A stretch of DNA of 12,614 bases, from positions 1-12,614 of the forward strand of contig CAMBJI010000025.1 in NCBI GenBank assembly GCA_945867725.1, written 5' to 3'. The stretch's first letter is position 1. Each line of letters starts with the position of its first letter. Origin of the DNA: Bordetella parapertussis. GTDB lineage: Bacteria; Pseudomonadota; Gammaproteobacteria; Burkholderiales; Burkholderiaceae_D. The translations under genes were made by a program, and so were the position numbers. The notes beneath the pieces were generated by a model. It ran no database searches and was not told the origin of the DNA. It saw only the letters and a program-made list of their open reading frames with translations. Positions 7,256 to 12,614 of this stretch are shown here, in pieces.

Positions 7256-7427
7256 GTGTGTGTGCAGATTCGATCCCGGCGAGTTCGATCGTTTAAAGCA
7301 AGCAGCAAACCGCCAGTTTCATCCGCGCCCTGTGGGTGCGTGCGTTGTTAGTTGTGCGCACCGCTCACGTCACGGCAATACTCCTCCCCCAGGCTTCCGT
7401 TCTCCGCATACATCCCATGACTTTGCC

Positions 7428-7455
7428 GCGCAATTAGGCGTTTTCCGCCACGCGC
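7428..7455 (+). other. Leader stem-loop before rne
   Basis: An outer helix GCGC (7428-7431) with GCGC (7452-7455) and an inner helix GGCG (7437-7440) with CGCC (7446-7449) enclose a TTTTC loop. It is followed directly by the hairpin at 7465-7480, so two helices stand side by side ahead of the ribosome binding site. Confidence 0.4.
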
Positions 7456-7464
7456 TGCAAACAT

Positions 7465-7480
7465 CGGCCTTCACCGGCCG
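7465..7480 (+). promoter_or_regulatory. Hairpin abutting the rne ribosome binding site
   Basis: CGGCC (7465-7469) pairs with GGCCG (7476-7480) around a TTCACC loop, an all-GC stem ending one base before the rne Shine-Dalgarno (GGAG, 7482-7485, seven bases before the ATG). Stacking or extension of this helix could change ribosome access. The effect is inferred from the distance only. Confidence 0.45.
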
Positions 7481-7492
7481 CGGAGCCATAAA

Positions 7493-10273
7493 ATGAAACG
7501 CATGCTGTTCAATGCCACGCAACAAGAAGAATTGCGCGTGGCCATCGTCGACGGGCAGAAGCTCATCGACATCGATATCGAGACCACCGGTCGCGAACAA
7601 CGCAAATCCAATATCTACAAAGGCGTCATCACTCGCATCGAGCCCTCGCTCGAAGCCTGCTTCGTCAACTACGGCGAAGAACGTCACGGATTCCTGCCAT
7701 TCAAGGAAGTCGCCCGCAGCTATTTTCGCGAAGGTGTTGATGTACGCAACGCCAGCATCCGCGATGCGCTGCGCGAAGGTCAGGAAATCATGGTGCAGGT
7801 GGAGAAAGAGGAGCGCGGCAACAAGGGTGCCGCACTGACCTCATTCGTTTCCCTCGCCGGTCGTTATCTTGTACTGATGCCGAATAATCCGCGCGGCGGC
7901 GGTGTATCTCGTCGCGTCGAGGGCGAAGACCGTCAGGAACTGCGTGAAACCATGGACAAGCTGGACCTGCCCCAAGGTATGTCCGTCATCGCACGTACTG
8001 CCGGCATCGGCCGTAATGTCGATGAGCTGCAGTGGGACCTGAACTACCTGATGCAATTGTGGAGTGCCATCGACGGCGCCAGCAAATCCGCCTCGGGTGC
8101 TTTCCTGATTTATCAGGAATCCTCACTCGTCATTCGCGCAATCCGGGATTACTTCCAGCCAGATATCGGTGAAATCCTGATCGATACCGATGACATCTAC
8201 GAACAAGCCCAGCAGTTCATGAGCCATGTCATGCCTGATATGGTTCAGCGCGTGAAGCGCTATCGCGATGATGTGCCGCTGTTCTCGCGTTTCCAGATCG
8301 AACACCAGATCGAAAGTGCTTATTCCCGTACCGTCGCCCTGCCCTCAGGTGGCGCGATCGTCATCGATCACACCGAAGCACTCGTCTCTGTGGACGTTAA
8401 CTCCGCACGCGCCACCCGTGGCAGTGATATCGAAACCACGGCGTTCAATACCAATCTCGAAGCCGCCGATGAAGTGGCCCGCCAGTTACGCTTGCGCGAC
8501 TTGGGTGGCCTGATCGTGATCGACTTCATTGATATGGAGAACTCCAAAAACCAGCGCGAGATTGAAAACCGTCTGAAAGACGCGCTGCATTACGATCGCG
8601 CGCGCGTTCAGATGGGCAAGATCTCCCGCTTCGGTTTGATGGAACTCTCGCGCCAGCGTCTGCGTCCGTCATTGTCTGAAGGCAGTCACGTGACTTGCCC
8701 GCGCTGTAACGGCACAGGCCACATTCGTGATACGGATTCCTCGGCATTGCAAGTCCTGCGCATCATTCAGGAAGAAGCAATGAAGGAAAACTCCGCCGCG
8801 ATTCATGTGCAGGTGCCGGTCGATGTCGCCGCCTTCCTGCTCAATGAAAAACGTGGCGAGATTTTGAAGATCGAAACACGTCATCGCGTCAACGTCGTGC
8901 TGATCCCGAACAAGCACCTCGAAACACCACACTACAAACTCGATCGCCTCAAGCATGATGACCCTCGTCTGGACGCTATGGCTACCAGCTATGCGATGGC
9001 GGAAGAGCCCGACACGGATGTGGGCTACAGCAAACGCAAGCAGGAAGAAAGCAAGCCCCGTCAGGAAGCGGTGGTCAAGACCATCACACCCGATCAACCT
9101 GCACCTATCGTCGAACGCCGTGAGCGTGTAACGGCTGCCAACCCAGCCGTCGATGCAGCCGCCGAAGGTTTCCTCTCGCGTCTTTTTGGTTTGTTCCGCA
9201 AAAAGCCCGGTGCGTCCGCCGAACCAGCATCGCCCGCCAAAGCACCTTCACGTGATCGAAATGATCGTGGCGGCCGTTCCGGTCGTGGCCGTGGTCGTGG
9301 TGGTCGCGGTCGCGATAAACAGGAAGAACGTACAGGCGCAGAAGCCAAAGCCCCCAAGGAGCAGCGCGAGCCGAAAGAAGCCAAAGAAGCACGCGAACCC
9401 AAAGAGGCCGCTAATCAGCGTCAACCCAAACCACTGCGCGAACCGCGTGAACCACGCGAAGCCGGTGAAGGACGTCAGCGTCAACCCCGTGCGCCGCGCG
9501 AGGAACGCAAACCAGTACAGGCTGATGAAGTCGTTTTGGCTACACCGGTCACGGGCCTTGACCACGAGGCGGTTCAGACTGATCTGCTCTCGCCACAAAC
9601 TGAAGGTGGCGCGGTCGAGAATGGCGAAGATTCACCACGTCGTCGCCGCCGCCGTGGTGGTCGCAACCGCAATCGTCGCGACCGCACGAATGGCGAAGCA
9701 ATGCCAGGTGATCAGGACGGCGAGTTTGCCGAGGGTGCCGAGGGTGCTGAGACATCTCAGGCAGACCAAGCTTCGGAGAGTTCGCACGAGGTGCACGTAT
9801 CACCAACATTCCAGGAGCATTTGGAACAGCAGCCGACATCAGTCAATGCCGAAGCACCTGTAACGACTGCGCATGTCGCCATCCCAGCGGTGACTGAAAT
9901 GGCCGCCGCCGAATCTGTCACGCTCCCGATAGCCGAAGCAATTCCTGTGCCCGAGCCAGTCGAGCCTCATCAGGCTAGCGTGCAGGACACTGTGGCGCCG
10001 ATTATCGTGCCCGAGACTGTCTCGATCCAGGCGCAACCATCTGCACCTGTGACGCAAGTTGTACCAGAGGCAGCGCAACAACCCAGCTCGGCCGACATTG
10101 ATACGCTGCTTCGTGAAGCAGGATTGATGATGGCCGTTACTGATCCTGAAAAACTGCGCGCGGTGGAAGCGGCCAGCGACAACGTGACGCCGAAGACGCG
10201 TGTACCGCGCGAGCGCAAGCCCGTGGCGCAGGAGTCTAATGAGCCATTGGTTCAGGTGGAAACACAGCGCTGA
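7493..10273 (+). CDS. rne: Ribonuclease E
   Basis: RNase E is the essential endonuclease that starts decay of most mRNAs, matures rRNA and tRNA, and scaffolds the degradosome at the inner membrane. The product is 926 residues (E. coli 1061). The catalytic half is complete: S1 domain in about the first 120 residues, a 5'-sensor region, then the DNase-I-like domain with metal-binding Asp301 (SVDVNS) and Asp344 (VIDFID), 43 residues apart as in E. coli (303/346), and the Zn-link CPRCNGTG with Cys402 and Cys405. After about residue 510 it becomes low-complexity: a short amphipathic helix GFLSRLFGLFRKK (559-571) resembling the membrane anchor, an RG-rich patch (587-608), a Lys/Arg-Glu-Pro repeat (620-673), a second Arg-rich patch (715-731), an acidic/Ala-Pro stretch, and an ordered-looking end (LLREAGLMMAVTDPEKLR, then RVPRERKP and VETQR). 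The start is firm: GGAG lies seven bases before the ATG. Divergent from rluC, it ends at an intrinsic terminator. Confidence 0.97.
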   Translation: MKRMLFNATQQEELRVAIVDGQKLIDIDIETTGREQRKSNIYKGVITRIEPSLEACFVNYGEERHGFLPFKEVARSYFREGVDVRNASIRDALREGQEIMVQVEKEERGNKGAALTSFVSLAGRYLVLMPNNPRGGGVSRRVEGEDRQELRETMDKLDLPQGMSVIARTAGIGRNVDELQWDLNYLMQLWSAIDGASKSASGAFLIYQESSLVIRAIRDYFQPDIGEILIDTDDIYEQAQQFMSHVMPDMVQRVKRYRDDVPLFSRFQIEHQIESAYSRTVALPSGGAIVIDHTEALVSVDVNSARATRGSDIETTAFNTNLEAADEVARQLRLRDLGGLIVIDFIDMENSKNQREIENRLKDALHYDRARVQMGKISRFGLMELSRQRLRPSLSEGSHVTCPRCNGTGHIRDTDSSALQVLRIIQEEAMKENSAAIHVQVPVDVAAFLLNEKRGEILKIETRHRVNVVLIPNKHLETPHYKLDRLKHDDPRLDAMATSYAMAEEPDTDVGYSKRKQEESKPRQEAVVKTITPDQPAPIVERRERVTAANPAVDAAAEGFLSRLFGLFRKKPGASAEPASPAKAPSRDRNDRGGRSGRGRGRGGRGRDKQEERTGAEAKAPKEQREPKEAKEAREPKEAANQRQPKPLREPREPREAGEGRQRQPRAPREERKPVQADEVVLATPVTGLDHEAVQTDLLSPQTEGGAVENGEDSPRRRRRRGGRNRNRRDRTNGEAMPGDQDGEFAEGAEGAETSQADQASESSHEVHVSPTFQEHLEQQPTSVNAEAPVTTAHVAIPAVTEMAAAESVTLPIAEAIPVPEPVEPHQASVQDTVAPIIVPETVSIQAQPSAPVTQVVPEAAQQPSSADIDTLLREAGLMMAVTDPEKLRAVEAASDNVTPKTRVPRERKPVAQESNEPLVQVETQR
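9350..9511 (+). repeat. Imperfect Lys/Arg-Glu-Pro repeat in the RNase E tail
   Basis: Residues 620-673 of RNase E are an imperfect charged repeat built from units such as EPKEAKEAR, EPKEA and REPREPREAGE, mirrored in DNA as recurring cgcgaacc/cgtgaacc. It should be disordered or a charged single helix between two arginine-rich RNA-binding patches. Such repeats often vary in copy number between strains. Confidence 0.6.
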
Positions 10274-10276
10274 CAC

Positions 10277-10320
10277 CAGATCGTTGAGCCGTTTAATTTC
10301 GGTTCTGGACAAACGATCTG
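10277..10320 (+). other. Long stem-loop just after the rne stop
   Basis: CAGATCGTT (10277-10285) pairs perfectly with AACGATCTG (10312-10320). Inside it GAGCCG (10286-10291) pairs with CGGTTC (10300-10305, one G-U), leaving a tttaattt loop and a six-base bulge. It begins four bases after the stop. There is no T-run, so it is not a terminator by itself; it may protect or mark the rne mRNA 3' end. A small hairpin, CCTCT-agg-AGAGG (10331-10343), follows. Confidence 0.55.
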
Positions 10321-10356
10321 TGATCCTCGCCCTCTAGGAGAGGCGCTCGTAAAAAA

Positions 10357-10383
10357 CCCGCTTGCTTGCAAGCGGGTTTTTTT
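10357..10383. terminator. Bidirectional intrinsic terminator between rne and the NUDIX gene
   Basis: A perfect 8-bp GC-rich stem, CCCGCTTG / CAAGCGGG with loop CTTG, is preceded by six A (10351-10356) and followed by seven T (10377-10383). It therefore works on both strands and ends both rne (plus) and the nuoN-DUF2818-NUDIX transcript (minus), whose last stop is 22 bases beyond the T-run. Confidence 0.93.
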
Positions 10384-10404
10384 ATGAGCAAGGATAAGTA
10401 GACC

Positions 10405-10977
10405 TTACGTGTTAACCGACAACGCCGGCCAGTCTCCACGTCGCCGCTTGTCCAGCCAAAATGCTGCAATCAGCGTTTTGACGTCCGTGACCTTGCCGAC
10501 CCTGATCCATTCCAGCAGCTCATCGAGAGACAAGGTAAACACATCCAGAAACTCACCCGCATCAAGCTGACGTTCGCCTGCAGTTAGTCCTTCTGCGAGA
10601 TAAATATCCAGATGCTCATCCGAGTACGCAATAGCATTGTGGATGGTGCAGAGAAACTGCCAGTGCTTCGCGGTATAGCCGGTCTCTTCGCGTAGCTCTC
10701 GCTGTGCGCACAACAAGGGATCTTCACCCGGCTCGAGCTTCCCGGCCGGGAACTCAACGAAGACTTGTGCATTCGGATAACGAAACTGGCGCTCGAGTAA
10801 AACATCGCCATTTTCAAACAGAGGCAGTATCACGACGGCGCCCGGATGCCGAAAGTACTCGCGATGCGTTTCACTGTCATCGGGCAGCTTGACCAGATCG
10901 CGACGCACTTGCAGAAACGAGCCGTCATAAACGATCTCGCTGCTGACGGGCGTTTCTCTCAGGTGTTTGTCATCCAT
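10405..10977 (-). CDS. NUDIX hydrolase, ADP-ribose pyrophosphatase type
   Basis: Enzymes of this type cleave ADP-ribose or related ADP-sugars to AMP and a sugar phosphate. The 190-residue product carries a perfect Nudix box from Gly79 to Tyr101: G-x5-E-x7-REL-x-EE-x-G-Y (GKLEPGEDP, then RELREETGY). The preceding region (SEIVYDGSFLQVRRD, then REYFRHPGAVVILPL and ERQFRYP) is characteristic of the ADP-ribose pyrophosphatase branch (NudF-like), as is VEFPAGKLEPGE. The ATG at 10977 is chosen over a TTG at 10983 that would add two residues; neither has a strong Shine-Dalgarno. It is the last gene of the nuo-end transcript, 41 bases after DUF2818. A link to NADH dehydrogenase through removal of nicotinamide-nucleotide breakdown products is only a guess. 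Confidence 0.93.
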   Translation of the reverse strand: MDDKHLRETPVSSEIVYDGSFLQVRRDLVKLPDDSETHREYFRHPGAVVILPLFENGDVLLERQFRYPNAQVFVEFPAGKLEPGEDPLLCAQRELREETGYTAKHWQFLCTIHNAIAYSDEHLDIYLAEGLTAGERQLDAGEFLDVFTLSLDELLEWIRVGKVTDVKTLIAAFWLDKRRRGDWPALSVNT

Positions 10978-11018
10978 ACGCAATAGTCAGGAAGGTGCGA
11001 CGGCCGACAAGCTATCCA

Positions 11019-11324
11019 TCAGGCAGATCGACGCCGCAGATAACGAAAAATAAAACCAGGGAAGGCCAGCACCAGAAACAAGCAGACTGTCACCGCATAG
11101 AATTGCCAGCCCTGACTGAAAGCATTGCCAGCATTCGACTCAAGGAGTCTTGCAATACCCAACACCACGAAGTACAGAAGCACCAGTTCAAGCAGCCTGA
11201 TATAAAACGGTTTGTCCGCTTGTTTCAAGCGCCACACGCCGAGTAGCGACTCGGTCAGGAAGGGAAAGTTGGCTGCAACCACCATCAGAAAAATGATGAT
11301 CCAAGCGGCTGTAGAGTTATTCAA
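11019..11324 (-). CDS. DUF2818 family small membrane protein
   Basis: The 101-residue hydrophobic protein has three predicted membrane segments (about residues 7-24, 43-61 and 76-95) and a basic C-terminus (FRYLRRRSA), which suggests a cytoplasmic C-terminal end. The N-terminal half has a WIIIFLMVVAANFPFLTE stretch typical of DUF2818, a family I know mainly from betaproteobacteria, where it lies directly after nuoN. Its function is unknown; constant linkage to complex I genes suggests an assembly or accessory role. The start is TTG (11324), 13 bases after the nuoN stop, with only a weak GGAT upstream. No ATG is available in a sensible position before the first membrane segment. Confidence 0.85.
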   Translation of the reverse strand: MNNSTAAWIIIFLMVVAANFPFLTESLLGVWRLKQADKPFYIRLLELVLLYFVVLGIARLLESNAGNAFSQGWQFYAVTVCLFLVLAFPGFIFRYLRRRSA

Positions 11325-11337
11325 TGGATTGATCCGT

Positions 11338-12614
11338 TTAGCTAGGAAGCGCCTGTGATATCGCCTGCAGGCACGCAGTCATGAGTGTCCCCGGCAAAAT
11401 CCCCAGCAAGACGACTGCAATACCGTTGACGGACAAAGTGATCTGCATGCTCCGGTCAGCAACAATGGGGGACGTGTCTGTCGGCGCATCAAAATACATC
11501 AGCTTCACGATACGCAAATAGTAGTAGGCACCGACCAGTGACAACAGCACGGCGACAATCACTAGCCACAAATGCCCGGCAGCGAGTGCCGCTTCCAGCA
11601 CCGTGAGTTTGGCAAAGAATCCGACCATCGGAGGAACGCCCGCAAGCGACAGCAGCAGCACCATCATGACTGCAGCGAACCACGGGCTGCGTTGATTCAG
11701 ACCTTTGAAATCTTCCAGCGACTCCGCCTCAAATCCACTGCGAGAGAGCAGCATGATCATGGCGAAGCTGCCCAGTGTAGTCAGTACATAAGTGACCACA
11801 TAAAACATGGATGCGCTGTAGGAATTCGCCGCAGCCGCCGGCGTGCTGCCCTCGAATACACCCGAGAGCAAGCCAAGCAGCATGAATCCCATTTGTGAAA
11901 TCGTGGAGTAAGCGAGCATGCGCTTGATATTGGTTTGCGCAATCGCTGTGATATTACCCACGGCCATGGAGGCGACTGCCATCACGATCAGCATCTGCTG
12001 CCAATCAGCTGCCATTGCACTCAAAGCACCCACCAGCAAACGCATGCAGATAGCGAATGCCGCGAGTTTGGGCGCTGCACCCAGCAGCAAGGTCACCGAG
12101 GTGGGCGCACCCTGATAGACATCGGGTGCCCACATATGGAAAGGTGCAGCGCCCAGTTTGAATGCCAGACCAGCCATCAGAAAGACGACGCCCAGTACCA
12201 GTACCATTTTATTGACCGTGCCAGACGATACCGCTGCCGCTACCTGCGTCAAATTCAGCGAGCCTGTCGCGCCATACAGCAGCGACATACCGTACAGCAG
12301 AAAACCCGATGCCATTGCGCCGAGCACAAAGTATTTCATCGCGGCTTCGGTAGAAATCGGATGATCACGACGCAGCGCGACCAGCGCATACAGTGACAGG
12401 GACATCAGTTCCAGGCCCAGATAAATGATCAGGAAGCTGTTACCGGAGATCATGATCATCTGACCCAGCAGGGTCATCAGTGCGAGAACATAAAATTCGC
12501 CACTGAGCGTACCACCCAGCATGCCACGCACCACGGTGTATTGACGCGCATAAATCAAGGTGGCAAACGTCGCAATGCAGGCGAATAGCTTGAGGAGCTT
12601 CGCCATGGGATCAC
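11338..12614 (-). CDS. nuoN: NADH-quinone oxidoreductase subunit N, 5' end outside the window
   Basis: NuoN is one of the three antiporter-like proton-pumping subunits in the membrane arm of respiratory complex I. At least 424 residues are in the window, and the frame stays open to the right edge with no stop. Full-length NuoN is about 480-490 residues, so roughly the first 65 are missing; the ATG at 12606 is internal (it reads [10 protein letters not shown]). Seen are repeated hydrophobic helices, the conserved [18 protein letters not shown] segment with the essential membrane Glu, a [21 protein letters not shown] helix, and [19 protein letters not shown] with the broken-helix Lys region found in antiporter-like subunits. 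It is normally the last nuo gene, as here, followed by DUF2818. Confidence 0.96.
   Translation of the reverse strand, partial: DPMAKLLKLFACIATFATLIYARQYTVVRGMLGGTLSGEFYVLALMTLLGQMIMISGNSFLIIYLGLELMSLSLYALVALRRDHPISTEAAMKYFVLGAMASGFLLYGMSLLYGATGSLNLTQVAAAVSSGTVNKMVLVLGVVFLMAGLAFKLGAAPFHMWAPDVYQGAPTSVTLLLGAAPKLAAFAICMRLLVGALSAMAADWQQMLIVMAVASMAVGNITAIAQTNIKRMLAYSTISQMGFMLLGLLSGVFEGSTPAAAANSYSASMFYVVTYVLTTLGSFAMIMLLSRSGFEAESLEDFKGLNQRSPWFAAVMMVLLLSLAGVPPMVGFFAKLTVLEAALAAGHLWLVIVAVLLSLVGAYYYLRIVKLMYFDAPTDTSPIVADRSMQITLSVNGIAVVLLGILPGTLMTACLQAISQALPS

Larger units (their letters stand above)
6910..7492 (+). promoter_or_regulatory. Long structured 5' leader of rne (gene-free region)
   Basis: The gene-free 728 bases between the rluC start (6764) and the rne ATG hold no convincing protein gene, tRNA or mobile element. 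From the TATAAT onward the plus strand contains a series of stem-loops (listed separately) and a T7 run at 7162-7168. In E. coli the rne mRNA has a long leader whose stem-loops are bound and cut by RNase E, so that the enzyme limits its own level; other structured rne leaders are known in gammaproteobacteria. An equivalent autoregulatory leader here is an inference from position, length and fold potential. I see no sequence identity with the enterobacterial element. Confidence 0.55.

Noticed and set aside
7039..7308. An 89-codon minus-strand frame in the rluC-rne gap
   Set aside because: There is no family motif or ribosome site, and its composition resembles translated structured leader DNA.
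7260..7496. A 78-codon plus-strand frame whose TGA overlaps the rne ATG as ATGA
   Set aside because: It starts at a GTG without a Shine-Dalgarno, its amino-acid composition (many His, Arg, Pro, Ser) looks non-coding, and it runs through the leader hairpins. The ATGA overlap is likely chance.
9153..9863. A 236-codon frame inside rne, one of several long overlapping frames on both strands
   Set aside because: It is a shadow of the repetitive, GC-rich tail of rne. The rne frame carries the recognisable protein, and the shadow is low-complexity without motifs.

Overview
The window looks like ordinary chromosomal housekeeping DNA from a betaproteobacterium, probably of the order Burkholderiales. 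Three things point there: a DUF2818 gene directly after nuoN, the YceD-L32-PlsX-FabH lipid/ribosome cluster, and an RNase E with a long arginine- and proline-rich tail ending in VETQR. No insertion sequence, phage gene, CRISPR array, tRNA or rRNA is visible. Codon use looks even from gene to gene.

Layout. (1) 1-2126, minus strand: yceD, rpmF (ribosomal protein L32), plsX and the first 46 codons of fabH. This is the conserved cluster linking ribosome assembly and the start of fatty-acid/phospholipid synthesis; plsX and fabH overlap by ATGA. (2) 2127-2229: a divergent promoter region containing an 11-bp palindrome that offers a -10-like hexamer to each strand. (3) 2230-3577, plus strand: a Maf/YceF nucleotide pyrophosphatase, then a tetrapyrrole-methylase-fold SAM methyltransferase resembling RsmI but with altered motifs. 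(4) 3605-6764, minus strand: rluC, a Gph-like HAD phosphatase, a small Rieske 2Fe-2S protein and an SppA-type signal peptide peptidase. The first three are packed end to end. (5) 6765-7492: a 728-base gene-free stretch between the divergent rluC and rne. It holds a perfect TATAAT and a chain of stem-loops, and is best read as the rne promoter and a long RNA leader. (6) 7493-10273, plus strand: rne, with a complete catalytic half and a low-complexity scaffold tail. (7) 10274-10404: three successive stem-loops, the last a strong bidirectional intrinsic terminator. (8) 10405-12614, minus strand: the distal end of the respiratory complex I operon, with nuoN (5' end outside the window), a DUF2818 membrane protein and a NUDIX hydrolase of the ADP-ribose pyrophosphatase type.

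Several starts are non-ATG: TTG for rluC and DUF2818, GTG for the Rieske protein. The rluC and Rieske starts are well supported by Shine-Dalgarno sequences. I see no evidence of a wholly new multi-gene system. The parts least explained by known biology are the rne leader and 3' region, the methyltransferase paralogue, the small Rieske protein, and the conserved-looking end of the RNase E tail.
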